DNA from: Clostridiales bacterium PH28_bin88
Lineage (GTDB): Bacteria; Bacillota; PH28-bin88
Assembly: GCA_000987045.1 (NCBI GenBank)
Contig: LAKY01000016.1
Span: 124,001 to 188,000, forward strand
Reading direction: 5' to 3'
DNA length: 64,000 bases
Shown piece after piece: positions 21,939 to 33,300 of the stretch; positions within the stretch are counted from its first letter, which is position 1, and each line of letters begins with the position of its first letter. Below the pieces are notes generated by a model. The model made no database searches. It was not told where the DNA came from and saw nothing but the letters and a program-made list of their open reading frames with translations. The position numbers were made by a program, and so were the translations under genes.

Positions 21939-22425
21939 CGAATTGCCTGCGGGTGAAAGCATCTTTATCGACGCCAATATCTTTGTGTATCACTTCACCG
22001 GCGTTTCTGAAGAATGTACTCGGTTTCTTTCGCGGTGCGAAGAGGGTGCGATGGCGGGCTACACCACCAGTCAGGTGGTACTGGAGGTGATGCACCGCCT
22101 GATGATGCTGGAAGCTGTCCATAAAGGGCTGGTTTCTCCAGGGAACGTGGCGAAAAGGCTTAAGGATCACCCGGAAATAGTAAAAAGCCTCAGTGTGTAC
22201 GCCGACAATACGTTAAAAATCGGAGCAATGGGAGTTTCGGTGGTCTCTCTATCCAGCGACCACTGTTCAAGTGCACGTAGGTTCCAGCAGCAATACGGGC
22301 TGCTTACCAATGATGCCGCCCTCCTGGCCGCCTGCCAGGACGCGGGCTGTAGTAACCTTGCCACGCGGGATGAGGATTTTTTACGTGTAAAAGGAATACG
22401 GGTTTACCTGCCAAGTGACGTGTAA
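21928..22425 (+). CDS. PIN-domain ribonuclease toxin (VapC-like)
   Basis: A 165-residue PIN protein starting at TTG (behind GGAGGAGGAA) inside the end of the antitoxin gene. The acidic metal-binding residues are visible: Asp in ESIFIDANIFVYHF (about 14), Glu in SQVVLEVMHRLM (about 55), Asp in GLLTNDAALLAA (about 130) and a terminal Asp in NLATRDEDFLRVKGI (about 148). It should cut RNA when free of antitoxin. The gene converges on csrA, with 91 bases between them. Confidence 0.82.
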   Translation: MKFDELPAGESIFIDANIFVYHFTGVSEECTRFLSRCEEGAMAGYTTSQVVLEVMHRLMMLEAVHKGLVSPGNVAKRLKDHPEIVKSLSVYADNTLKIGAMGVSVVSLSSDHCSSARRFQQQYGLLTNDAALLAACQDAGCSNLATRDEDFLRVKGIRVYLPSDV

Positions 22426-22516
22426 AACCCCTTAAGAGCATCCATCCCGGGATTGGGAGATTACCCATGCGTCGGTACTGCTTGGTACCCAACTTTCATT
22501 TCTTCCTGAGAAGGGT

Positions 22517-22735
22517 TTATGGATTGGGTAGTTGAGCCAGGATATCCGTCCCGGTCGCAGCGGCGGCCTGGTTTTCTCTCCGGACGGCGTCGACAAGTTC
22601 CTGACGGAGGATGGGGAGTTCTCTGGGGGCGTCGATGCCGATGCGGACTTTATCGCCTTCAACGGAGGCGATGGTGATGCGGATGTTGTCGCCGATCAGG
22701 ATGGTTTCGCCCACTTTTCTAGTAAGCACTAGCAT
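22517..22735 (-). CDS. csrA: CsrA, carbon storage/translational regulator
   Basis: A 72-residue RNA-binding dimer. It begins [20 protein letters not shown] and continues [18 protein letters not shown], with Arg44-type and Leu4/Arg6-type RNA contacts present. In flagellated Gram-positives it represses flagellin translation and is antagonised by FliW, encoded 17 bases upstream in the same operon. A matching GGA-hairpin leader precedes flagellin at 10215. It carries about ten residues more than most homologues, an acidic/Ala-rich tail. Confidence 0.97.
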   Translation of the reverse strand: MLVLTRKVGETILIGDNIRITIASVEGDKVRIGIDAPRELPILRQELVDAVRRENQAAAATGTDILAQLPNP

Positions 22736-22752
22736 GACAGTTCCACCCCCGG

Positions 22753-23214
22753 TCAGCGGGCGGCTGCCCGTGGTTTTTTGTCAGGCTGTTCGGGAAACAG
22801 GCGGTGCTTGGTGGTGTAGTTCGTTCCGTCCAGGATTAACTGGAGGCCGCGCTTTTTCGCCAGGTTGACAGCTACCGGCCCCACCAGGTTGGCGGTCATG
22901 TCCTTTACCCCGGTGGGGGGAATGGTAACGACCGCGTAGACCACCACCTGGTCCGGCCCGTCCACCTGCAGGTTTTCCCTGTGCTGGGGCTTCAGTTCCA
23001 CCTCGTAGCCCTGGAAAAACAGGAAGGGGTCCACTAGGAGGAAGGCCACGGCCGGATCCTCGACCGCCTGCAACCAGGTGAAGGCCGGGTTGTCAGGCAC
23101 CGGCGCCAGCACGTATTCATTCAGGTCTTCAAAGCCCAGCATGCCGGAAAGGAACCTGAGGACTTCCCGCTCGTCAATCTCCAGGGGACCAAACCGGGTG
23201 GTCAAGATCTGCAT
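22753..23214 (-). CDS. fliW: FliW, flagellar assembly factor and CsrA antagonist
   Basis: A 153-residue beta-barrel protein. It begins [29 protein letters not shown] and holds [17 protein letters not shown] and [22 protein letters not shown], all typical of FliW. FliW binds either flagellin or CsrA and so couples flagellin translation to secretion. ATG at 23214 has AAAGGGGTG at good spacing; an in-frame GTG three codons upstream is less likely. It is followed by csrA and separated from the S-layer-type genes by 79 bases. Confidence 0.96.
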   Translation of the reverse strand: MQILTTRFGPLEIDEREVLRFLSGMLGFEDLNEYVLAPVPDNPAFTWLQAVEDPAVAFLLVDPFLFFQGYEVELKPQHRENLQVDGPDQVVVYAVVTIPPTGVKDMTANLVGPVAVNLAKKRGLQLILDGTNYTTKHRLFPEQPDKKPRAAAR

Positions 23215-23293
23215 GGTCAACACCCCTTTGCTTAAATTATGCCTGAAGATAAAACGGTCTATAACATCAGGCTCTTAACCTGCCAACGCATAT

Positions 23294-24799
23294 TTACCGG
23301 TAATTAAGAATCCGTTCCCGGTACTCCGCCTTCATTTCGGTTTGCAGGTAGCGGATGAAGCGGTTCAGGAAGGCGGCGGCCTCGGCGCGGGACATCACCT
23401 GGTTGGGCAACACGTAGCCGTAGTCGTCACCCTTGACCAGGCCGATCTGGGAGCCCACGTAGACCGCGTCCCTCGCCCAGCGGGGGATGTCCGCGTCGTC
23501 CAGGTAGGTGGTCTTGTACGATACTACTGGAGCCATACCCTCCAGCCCCAGGGCGCGAATGATAATGGTGATCGCCTGGGCCCGGGTCAGGGGCTGGTCC
23601 GGGTCGAACAGGGCCGGCCCGGTGCCCTGCATGAGCCCGGCCTGGGCAACCGCCTGGTAGTGGCGGTAGGACGGGTCTTCCACGGGCACATCGGCAAAGA
23701 TGGATACTTCCGGCGGTGGCGGAGTGCGGGTGTTTCTGGGTTTCGGCGGCGGTTCGGGCAGCTTGAAACCGGTCACCGTCACCAGCGCCCGGGCAAAGTC
23801 CCCCCGCAGCGCCGGCAGGCGGGGACCGAAGTATTCACCGCTCCCGGGGAAGGCGCCCAGGCCCACCAGCTTCATGATATCCGCTTCCGCCCAGTGCCCC
23901 TGGATATCCCGCTGGAAAGCCACCGGCAGGCGCTTATGCCTGGGAATGGTTGAGAGCTGCTGCGCCCCGCTCCCCTGGTTGCGCCGGCTGCCCACCACCA
24001 CCAGCCCCCTGTCCAATCTGGGCAGGTTATAGTTGTACTGGAGGGTGCTGGTGTCCTGCTCCGTCTCCAGGTACCCGCCGGCAAAGCTGATCTGGGAGGG
24101 CTCATTTTCCTGGTAGGACAGGTTGCGCCCCCTGTTGAAGGACAGGTTTACCTGAAAGGTGCCCGCCCACCGGCTGTCATAGACGGCCTTGTCCACCGTT
24201 ACCTTGCCGTCAAAAGAAATGGTGCCGTCGATCCGCTGGGTCTCGGTGCTGCCCCAGGCATGGTTGTATCCCACGGAAGAACCCCAGGTTTCCACTGTTA
24301 CTTTAGCGGCGTTCTTATTCAGGTTGTAGGTCTTGCGGGCGTTCCAGTTGCCGCTGTTGTAGCTGACCACCGGCTGCCCGTCGGTGATGGCTGAATGGGA
24401 AAACTGGTAATCCGCCAGGCTGTATTTGTCCCTGTCCACCGTAATATTTTCCGAGTAGCTCGCCAGCCTGGTCACCGAGATCACCTGCTGTTCCCGGTTC
24501 TCGGTGGTGGTGACAAAGGTGAGGCTGCGGCTGACCTTGACCTTCTTCTCCTGGTTCTCCAGGTTAGTGAAAGTTACGCGGTGGGTGACGGCGCCGTTCC
24601 GTTCGGTGGTCGTCTCTTTGATCTTGCCGGTGATCAGGATGGGCTCCCCGGTGATGAACAGCATTTCCCGGTACTCTTCCTCGTTGGCAATGCCCCATTC
24701 CAGTTGGGTGGCTTGAAAGGCCCCCGCCGGGGTTTGAAGGATTAGAAATGAGAAGAGACAAACCAGCAGCACTGTTAACAGACGTATTCTGAGGCCCAA
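23294..24799 (-). CDS. exported protein with three C-terminal S-layer homology domains
   Basis: A 501-residue protein starting at TTG behind AAAGGAGG (the frame is open 11 codons further). Signal peptide: LRIRLLTVLLVCLFSFLILQTPAGAFQ. The middle is beta-rich, with many Asn/Thr/Tyr residues and no family I recognise. Three SLH motifs lie near residues 300-355 (HWAEADIMKL), 370-430 (IFADVPVEDPSYRHYQAV, FDPDQPLTRAQAITI) and 440-490 (ARDAVYVGSQIGLVKG, VMSRAEAAAFLNRF). SLH domains bind pyruvylated wall polymers. It is the third of three exported proteins encoded between flgL and fliW, so it may be co-expressed with late flagellar genes. Confidence 0.88.
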   Translation of the reverse strand: MGLRIRLLTVLLVCLFSFLILQTPAGAFQATQLEWGIANEEEYREMLFITGEPILITGKIKETTTERNGAVTHRVTFTNLENQEKKVKVSRSLTFVTTTENREQQVISVTRLASYSENITVDRDKYSLADYQFSHSAITDGQPVVSYNSGNWNARKTYNLNKNAAKVTVETWGSSVGYNHAWGSTETQRIDGTISFDGKVTVDKAVYDSRWAGTFQVNLSFNRGRNLSYQENEPSQISFAGGYLETEQDTSTLQYNYNLPRLDRGLVVVGSRRNQGSGAQQLSTIPRHKRLPVAFQRDIQGHWAEADIMKLVGLGAFPGSGEYFGPRLPALRGDFARALVTVTGFKLPEPPPKPRNTRTPPPPEVSIFADVPVEDPSYRHYQAVAQAGLMQGTGPALFDPDQPLTRAQAITIIIRALGLEGMAPVVSYKTTYLDDADIPRWARDAVYVGSQIGLVKGDDYGYVLPNQVMSRAEAAAFLNRFIRYLQTEMKAEYRERILNYR

Positions 24800-24821
24800 T
24801 AGCGCCCCTCCTTTCCGTGGT

Positions 24822-27365
24822 TCACTGCACAAAGAGCAATACTCCCTTGACCTGGTCGTGTACTAGATACACCGCGTCGCCCTGGGCCAGTTGGGACAAC
24901 GAGGTTACCCGGTTATTTTTGATCACAATGGCGCTGGCGCCTTGCAGGTACATAGGATCTGGATTGGCGATCCACTTCTGGTACCCTTCGCTGTAATCCC
25001 TGACAGCCTCCAGGACCAGTTGGCCGCCGGCACTGTCCACCGACTTCACCCGCCCGAGGCTGGTTTTGGTAGCGTTATACCTCTGGGAGTAGGGGTAAAT
25101 AACCATTGCTTCCACCCTGCCCTGGCGGCTTACCAGGTAGACGTACTCATCTTCGTACTTGTCGGTAAACCGGCTGCGATAGAACTCCTCCGGGGTAATA
25201 GTTTTGCCGCTCTGGCCGGTGGCATCCACCACCACGGCTTCCCAGGAGAGGATAAAGTTCATGTAGTCCGAGCTGCCGCCGGGCTCCTCCCACCCGGTGG
25301 GATCAAATTCGCTATAACGCTCCAGGCGGAAATCATCCTCCCGCACCCGGTCGATGACGCCGCGGTAAGACTGCCACCTGGCGGGATAGAACTCCTGGCT
25401 GATAATCACCGCTGCCCGGTGGAAGCCGGCATCCCGGTTGGCCACCACAAAGAGGTGGTCATCGCCGCTCAAGTCGGCAGGCTGCGCCAGCTTGCGGTCT
25501 TTTACCACGATGGTCCCGGCGTTAAACCGGAGAAAACTCTGCTCCCCTTCCAACCGCAGTTCCTGGCCGCCCAGGGGGAGGGTCTTTACCGGACTGTTCA
25601 GGGATAGCCCTTCGCCTGATTTGGCTGTGATCTTGACGGCGACTTCTTTGCCGTAGGGGGAGGCAATGGCCGCGTATACCTCCTGCCCCACCAGTTGCGG
25701 GTAACCCCCAGCCAGTTCCAGGGGCCTGCCGCCGGCATAGACGGGTGCCGCAGGGTCCACCTCCACGGCCTTGACATCCGCCAGCGGCAGCCAGTCGCCG
25801 TAGTAGTAGGAAGAAACCTGTCCCAGCACCAGCTGGTTTCCGGTGGGGTTCACCTTTTCCACTCGCCCCTTCAGGATAGCTGTAATGTTGTCGTTCGGCC
25901 CGGCGAGGTCCAACCGGGTGATATCTCTTTCACCGGACACGGTGAGTCTTACCGGTGCTCCCACTTTCAGGTCCTGAAGGGTTGCCGGCGCCCCATCTTG
26001 AAAGAACACCGTCCCGCCAGTAATGCGCAGCGCCTCTTCGCTTCCCCCGTCCACCGCAACGGTAATCTCGCCGGTCCTGATTTCCGCGATGCGGCCGTTA
26101 ATCACCCTGGTCGCCACCGGCGTGTAACCGGGCAGGTCATCGCCAAGGGTAGCCCTGATGGCGGTTACCACGCCGTTTTTGACCACGAGGGATACTTCCT
26201 GTCCTTTCAGGAGGTCGGTTAACCGCGCGTCCCGGCGGTCCACGGTAACGGCCACGTAAGGGCTGACCGGGTAGCTGGCGGTTCCCCCGCCAGAGGTACT
26301 GATGGTCACCTCTTTACCCGCATCATTTACCGCAACCAGGGTACCCGCCGGCTCCTCCAGCGCTTTTCCCGTAACCTCCACGTACAGCACGCCGTCCTGG
26401 TTCAGGATCACCTGCGCCAGGTCGCCGGTGGCCAGCAGGGGGCTTCGTCCCAGCCGGTCTTCCTTGAAAACGAAGAAGTCCCTGTCTCCCTGGGATGATC
26501 CGGTTTCCGCCCGCATCCTGATCACCTGGCCGCCGGCGGTTTGCACCTGGAAGTCCACCCAGCGGATGACGGTGCTGTTTACTACGCTGGCGCCTTCTTC
26601 TCGCGCGGAAACCTCTCCCCGGAGCACCTGCAGTCCGCGCGGGGAGAGAAACCTGGGGCTCAGGCGGTCCAGCAGGGTGGCCATTTCACCCCTTTTGACC
26701 AGGTCCCGGGGAGCAAAGGTGGTGGGGCTGGTCCCCACCATCACCCCCTCCTGCAGCACCGCCTCCAGCAAGGGGAGGTAGGCAGGGGCCACCTGCTGCC
26801 AGTCCTTGAAGTTGTAGATGGCCTGCTGGCGGGGGCCGTACAGGGGGGCGAGCCCCAGCGCGCGGCCTGTCCAGGCTGCCACCTCCTGCCGCTGAGCGGG
26901 TTTCGCCCGGTCAGACAACAGCTTTTCCCGCTCTTCGGCGGTTACCAGTCCTTTTTCCAGGGCGACGGCGATGTAACCGTCGGACCACCGGGGCTTGATC
27001 TTCTCCGCCGGGTTTGAAGTCAGGGTAGCTTGCTGCGCCTGGGACTCCAGGCCCATGAGACGTATTAGCAGGGCCAGTGCTTCTTCCCTGGTGAGGGATT
27101 CGCCGGGACGAAACAAGCGATTACCGTAACCCCGCACTATTGACTGGGCTGCCGTACGGATGATCGCGCCCCGGGCCCAGTGGCCCAGGGTGTCGGAAAA
27201 GGAAATGTTGTCCAGCAGTTGACTGCTGTAAAGGACGCCGGGGTAGGTTTGCCCGGGCAGAACAACCGGCGCCTCTGCCATCGCTGGAAGTACCCCCGCG
27301 GCTGACCACAGGAAAGCCGACAGGGTTACACTGAGGATGTATTTTTGTAGCCGGTTCTTTGACAT
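24822..27365 (-). CDS. exported protein with N-terminal S-layer homology domains
   Basis: An 847-residue secreted protein. Signal peptide MSKNRLQKYILSVTLSAFLW... ending near AMAEA. SLH motifs: FSDTLGHWARGAIIRTA with FRPGESLTREEALALLIRL (about residues 50-100), a degenerate second (about 120-170) and YNFKDWQQVAPAYLPLLEAV with FAPRDLVKRGEMATLLDRL (about 180-240). The remaining 600 residues are beta-rich with several repeats of the type VNGRIAEIRTGEITVAV. ATG at 27365 follows AAAGGTG. It lies 22 bases after the TIG-repeat gene and 22 before the next SLH gene, so the three are one unit. The SLH part should tether it to the wall. Confidence 0.88.
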   Translation of the reverse strand: MSKNRLQKYILSVTLSAFLWSAAGVLPAMAEAPVVLPGQTYPGVLYSSQLLDNISFSDTLGHWARGAIIRTAAQSIVRGYGNRLFRPGESLTREEALALLIRLMGLESQAQQATLTSNPAEKIKPRWSDGYIAVALEKGLVTAEEREKLLSDRAKPAQRQEVAAWTGRALGLAPLYGPRQQAIYNFKDWQQVAPAYLPLLEAVLQEGVMVGTSPTTFAPRDLVKRGEMATLLDRLSPRFLSPRGLQVLRGEVSAREEGASVVNSTVIRWVDFQVQTAGGQVIRMRAETGSSQGDRDFFVFKEDRLGRSPLLATGDLAQVILNQDGVLYVEVTGKALEEPAGTLVAVNDAGKEVTISTSGGGTASYPVSPYVAVTVDRRDARLTDLLKGQEVSLVVKNGVVTAIRATLGDDLPGYTPVATRVINGRIAEIRTGEITVAVDGGSEEALRITGGTVFFQDGAPATLQDLKVGAPVRLTVSGERDITRLDLAGPNDNITAILKGRVEKVNPTGNQLVLGQVSSYYYGDWLPLADVKAVEVDPAAPVYAGGRPLELAGGYPQLVGQEVYAAIASPYGKEVAVKITAKSGEGLSLNSPVKTLPLGGQELRLEGEQSFLRFNAGTIVVKDRKLAQPADLSGDDHLFVVANRDAGFHRAAVIISQEFYPARWQSYRGVIDRVREDDFRLERYSEFDPTGWEEPGGSSDYMNFILSWEAVVVDATGQSGKTITPEEFYRSRFTDKYEDEYVYLVSRQGRVEAMVIYPYSQRYNATKTSLGRVKSVDSAGGQLVLEAVRDYSEGYQKWIANPDPMYLQGASAIVIKNNRVTSLSQLAQGDAVYLVHDQVKGVLLFVQ

Positions 27366-27386
27366 GTATTTTTCACCTTTCACTAA

Positions 27387-30300
27387 CTACGGCTGCTCTA
27401 CCAGCACATACCGCCCCGGTTGCTTGATCACGACGGAAACGGTAGGCCAGTAGGGGTCCACGTCGCCGCCTAAAGCCTGCCACTTGCGCTCCCCAGGGTT
27501 ATAAACGTAAATGTCTATTTTCTTTCGCTCCGGCTGCCGCAGGCTATCAGGGTTATAGCTCAGATCGAGGGTGACATCGCCGTAGAACCGGTCAACCTGC
27601 TGTACTTTCCGGCCGGTTTGGCTCTCCCACCCCACCGCCAGGACCGGCGACAGGATGCGGGAGCCTTTGGGCAACAACCCGAGGGCGGATTCCGCCTCCC
27701 CCTGGCCCAGGTCGGTGACGGTCAGCCGTACCCAGGAATCATCCAGCTCGCTGGAGGAGAGGCTGGCAATGGTTGGAGTTCTTAACGCGCCGGACGACAA
27801 AACCAGCCTGAAGATGCCCGTATCCACCACCAGGTTGCGGGATCCGTTCTTGGCCGCCCGGCCCGCCAGGGTAACCTGAAACTTTTTGGCCTGGCGGAAC
27901 TCCGGCTCGTCCAGGTCCCACCGGTAACCGCTCTTAAACGCTTCCTCGGTGGGAATGTGGACAGTCACCTGGCCGCCGCTGTTGGTAATGGAGGTATAGG
28001 GAACGGTTTCCTGCTTCCGGTCATCGTCGTCCTCTTCTTTCGTCCAGACGTAGTCATAATCGCTGAAGTACGAAACCCCCAGTTCGTTCACCGCCCGGAC
28101 CTGGAAATAGTACTTCTCGTCCGGTTCCAGGTCAGTTGCGTAGTAAAGGGTCTCCCTTGTCTGCGCCAGGAACCGGTAGGTCGTGCTGTTAGAAGGGCTA
28201 ACATAAATCTCGTAGTAATTGGCAAACTCCACCGGGTCCCACCTCAGGCGGATGGTCTGGTGATCGTAGGAGGAAGCGCTTAACCACCCGGGGGTATCGG
28301 GCTTACTCCGGGGGCGAACGTAACGAAAACCGTTGGCCAGTACCGACCACCCTCCGTCAGGGTTGGTAATCTTGAGTTCCTGCCACCCTTCCGGACCCGC
28401 CGGGGTGACAGCGGTGATCCTGTTCTTGTCCACTACCTGCACGTTCAAGGCCGGTTTCCCGCCAATGGTAACGGTAGCGCCCTTGATAAACCGGTCGCCG
28501 GAGATGGTGATGGCGGTTCCACCCGTTGTCGGGCCCTCGCCGGGTAGCACTGATGTGATCACGGGGATTTCCACGTGGTAATAAGTGAATCCTTTAGCCA
28601 GGGTGAAGGACCCCTGGTCCGGGTTGACCACCGACACGCCGGCAGGTCCCTGTTCCCCGGGCGGGACGGTGGCTTTAAGGGTCTTGTAGTCCACTCGCTC
28701 CACACCGGTGGCAGGGCTGCCTCCCACAAAGACGGCGATGCCCTCACGGAAATCCAGGCCGGTGACGGTAATTAACGTCCCACCGACTATCGGCCCCTTG
28801 CCGGGGGTAACGGACTTGATCACCGGTTCACTGCCGGGCACCTGGTAGGTAAAGCCGCCGGGCAGGGTATGGCTGCCCCCGTCGTAGTTGATCACGGTAA
28901 CGTCCTTCGGCCCGGCGGTGTGGGGCGGAGTCCTGGCCTTGACGGCCCTGCCGCCGTCCAGGATCTTGACCTCCGTGGCTTCCCGCCCGCCGATGTAAAC
29001 TAAAGCCCCGTCCCGGAAGTCCTGGCCGGTGATGGTGACGTAAATGCCGCCGGCGGTGGAACCCGTGCCGGGGTCCACTCCCGTGATCAAGGGGTTGCTG
29101 TCAGGTATTTTATAAGTAAAACCGTTCTTCAGCACCGCCTGTTCCAGGTCGGGGTTAACCACTTTCACGTCCCTGGGGCCGATATTCTCGGAAGCGGGCG
29201 TGATGAAGGTGATGGCAGTGCTTTGTACCGAGATCACCGGCGCTTCATCGTCCCCGATGTACACCTTGGCGCCCGGCAGGAAGTCTTGGCCGGTAATCGT
29301 GACCTGATCTCCCCCTGCCCTGGTCCCCATGTTGGGCAGCACAGCGGTGATCTTGGGAGCGGAAGTGACGTAGGTGAACCCATTCCGCAAGGTAAAGCTG
29401 CCCAGATCCGCCCCGGTGTTCATCACCGTGACGTCCGCCGGGCCCTTTTTGCCGGGAGGGGTCCTGGCAATGATGGTGGTGTAATCAACCACGACCACCC
29501 CGGTAGCGGCTACGCCGTTGAAATACACCTCGGCGCCGGGCCGGAAGTCGAAACCGGTGATGGTGACCTCCGTCCCGCCGGCCGCCACGCCGCTGTTGGG
29601 GTTAATGGCGGTGATCCTCGGTTCGCTTTGCGGGTAAAGGTAAGTAATCCCGTTGAACAGTGTAGCGGTCCCACCGTCCTCGTTCACTACCGTCACGTTA
29701 TAAGTCCCCTCGGCGTGAGGCGGCGTTTTAACCCGCAGGGTGTTGCCGTCCAGCAATTCAACGCTGCCCGATTCCACCGCGCCGAAGAAGACCCGGGCGT
29801 TTAGCCGGAAATCGCTGCCCGAAACGGTTACGTACGTACCCCCGGCGGTAGTGACAAAAGCAGGCGCTATGCTTTGGATAGTAGGAGAACTGGCCGGCTT
29901 TTTGTACGTAAACCCGTTTTTCAGGAGATACAGTCCCCCGTCGGGGTTTATCACCTGCACGTTGACAGGTCCTACCGGCCCCGCAGGGGTAAAGGCTTCA
30001 ATGGTCTTACTGTCTACCACCTTGACGCCGGTAGCAAGGTTGTCACCTATGCGCACCTGGGCGCCCGGCCAGAAATTTTCCCCTTTAATTACAACAGGGG
30101 TGTCTCCGGAGTCAGGGCCGAAATTGGGATACACGCCAGTGATTTTTGGCGATGTCAGGGGAAGACGGTACTTAAAGGCTGCCGGCAGCACACCGGCGCC
30201 GGTGTCGTCTTTATTGACCACCGTTACATCGTAAAAGCCCGGCAGGTTGGGCGGGGTAACGGCCTGAATCTCCCGTGGGCTGATCACTTTTACCTGCACT

Positions 30301-33300
30301 GCCTGTTCCCAGCCGAAATACACCATCGCGTCAGGGGCAAACCCGTCTCCTTTAATGGTGACCTCTGTTCCACCTTCAGTGGGGCCGATCTGGGGGTCGA
30401 CCTGGTTAACCGTAACCGTCCCCGCCGGCTTTTTGTAAATGAACTTGTCCCAGGATGTGGAGCCTCCATCCGTATTGGTAATGGTGATCATTACGGGGCC
30501 CTCTTTACCTGTGGGCTCCGCCGGCAGCCGGATTTTCATCAAATCCTGGCCAGCGACAAAAACATCTTTCTCCGGGTCCAGGTACACCGACCCCACCACC
30601 ACCTGGGCGCCTGGGTAGAATTGCCGGCCCGAAATGGAGACGATGCTTCCACCGTAGATGCTGCCTGTAGCCGGGCTGGTACCGGTGATGGCCGGGTTGG
30701 AGTAATAGAAAAACCCGCCGGGCATGGTGTGCGAACCGCCGATGGCATTGGTCACCGTTACGTCCTGCAAGCCCGGCTGTCCCGGTGGAGAGACGGCGGT
30801 GATGAGGGTAGAACTCTGGACCACCACGTCCGTTGCCGGTTGGCCGCCCACGGTGACAGTCGCCCCGGAGGCGAAATTCATCCCCTCAATTGTAAAGGGC
30901 GTACCGCCGGTCACCGGGCCCCGGGCCGGGGTCTCCGGCGTCCCCTCATCGGAGGTTACCATGGAAATCATCGGGTTAACGCTGGGCAGCCGGTAGTCGA
31001 AAGCCAAAGGCAAGACGTATTCGCCGTAGCGGTTGGCCACGATGACGTCTTTTAAGCCGGGAGTGTATTTGGGGGTGATGGCAGTGATCACAAACCCGTC
31101 GGTCAGTTTCCCGTCATCTCTGCGAACGATTTCCGCCTGGTAACGGCTTTCCGCATCGGCCAGGTAGAGCCAGATGTAGGTTTCCGTACTCCCGTCGTCC
31201 CTTACAATGGTGTCCTCGTCGAAGTTGGCGCCCGTGATTTCGATTCTGGTTCCACCCGAAACCGGGCCAAAGTTGGGGGTCACACTGGTGACCACCATGG
31301 TGGTCCCTTTATACACAAAGGCATTTTTGGCCACATCCATCCCCAGGTCGGCGTTGATGACAATCACATCCACCGGCCCCGGCTTGTCGCCCGCCGGGGT
31401 CACCGCCCGGATTTCGGTGGTGGTGACGCTCAACACCTGCACCCGGCGGCTTACGTCAATGCGGCCGATGTAGACCGACACCCCGGAGCGGAAGTCGGTA
31501 CCGGTAATACTGATCTGGCTGCCGCCGCCCAGGGGGCCGGTATTGTCCCCGGTATCCGTGTTCTTGACTGCGCTGATCCTGGGCTGGCTCCCCGGCATCC
31601 GGTAAGTGAAGCCGCCCACCAGGGTATAGCGCTCCACTGTTGTCCCCCGGACAACCTCCAGCATCACGTCCTGGGATGTCTCCAACTGGCCTTCTTCCAC
31701 ATACCCCCCGGGGGTTTCCGCGGTAATTACGGTCGTGTCGTCGATTTTAGTCACCTGTACGTTCGTGGCAGGATTGCCGCCAATGTAGAGGTAAACCTGC
31801 GCGCTTACGGACTGCCACTCCTCCACGGTGGGAAAGTTCACGCCGAATACCGTGATGGGAGTGCCGCCTTCCACCGTGCCTTTATCCGGCGTCACACTGG
31901 TGATGCGTAGTACCCTTTCAGGGATCTTGTAAGTAAAACCGTCTTTAACCGTCACCGTTCCCCCGTCGGGGTTGGTGACAGTGACGTCCTTAGGCCCGGC
32001 GCTGTGGGAAGGAGTGATGATCACGATGCGGGTAGGTTCCACGTAGGGCGCGCCATTAAAGTCCCGTTTGATTTCCGCTTGTTTACCGCCAACCAGCACC
32101 ACCGGCAGGGCGCCGTCGGCCGCGATGCGGAAGTCGGAACCGGTGATGGTCACCTCTTGCCCCCCGTCGGTGCTGCCCATATTGGGTTCGATGATCGTCA
32201 CGACCGGCTGGCTTTTCCCCTGGGTGAAAGTGAATCCGCTGGGCACCGTGACCCCCTGTTCGGGGTCGGCGGGGTTGCGCACCGTTACATCAGCAGGCCC
32301 CACGTTGCCATCCAGCAAGGTGGCGGTAATGGTATCAGCGGTGAAACTGTCCACCCGGGCGGCAAACCCCCCCACCACCACCATGGGCTTGGTGTCAGGA
32401 TCCTGGAATATCTTGCCAAAGTTCGCCCCCTTGATAATGATGGTGTCTCCCGTCCACCCGTAGTTGGGCGTGATGCTGGTAACTGACGGCATGATAATGT
32501 ACTCGAAAGCCCCGCTTAACGTGCTGCTGGCGCCGTCAGGGTTGATGACCTGGATGTCTTTCTTTGTCCCGTCCACGTTGCCGGGAGGGACCACCGCAGT
32601 GATTTCCCGCGGGCTGATCACCTGGACATTGCTGGCGTAGTTAATGCCTACCTTTACCTTGGCTCCCACGCCGAACTCGCTATAAACAGCGCCCGTAACC
32701 GTGATCACGGTTCCACCGGCCCCCTTGGTGGGGGAGATAGACTCAACGGCCGGAGTACTCAGTACATAGTTAAAAGCATTGTCCCGGCTGGCAGTACCCC
32801 CATCCGGGTTGACCACCTGCACCGTCTTGTAGCCCAGGGTGCCGGGAGGGGTGGTGGCCTTAATCTGAGTAGCGCTGTCCACGATCACGTCCTCTGCCAG
32901 ATTATTATCCACATAAACCTTGGCGCCCGGCTGAAACTCCGTACCGGTAATGGTGATGCGGGTGCCGCCGATGCTGGTCCCGCTGTTGGGACTGGGGTCC
33001 GCGTCAATGGTAGGAGTGCTGGTATACAGGAACCCATCATACATCACATCACTGATGCCGTCGGGATTGACGACCTTGACGTCCACGGCGCCGGCGGAGG
33101 CATAGGCCGGCGAGGACACGATCACCCTGTCACTCCGCACTTCCTGCACCACGGCGGTCGCCGGCCCAAAGTACACCTTGGTATTCTGCACGTCTCCGGC
33201 GACAAAGTTGCTGCCAAAAATAGTGACGGTGGTTCCACCGGTATTGGGACCCTGAGCCGGGCTCACGCTGCTAATTTGCGGAGCATCGGCAGCAAGGGCG

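Noticed and set aside
29223-31055. Long plus-strand frames (up to 393 codons) opposite the TIG-repeat gene
   Set aside because: Their length comes from the repeated, GC-rich TIG codons; the translations are low complexity in Arg, Gly and His, and have no domain.
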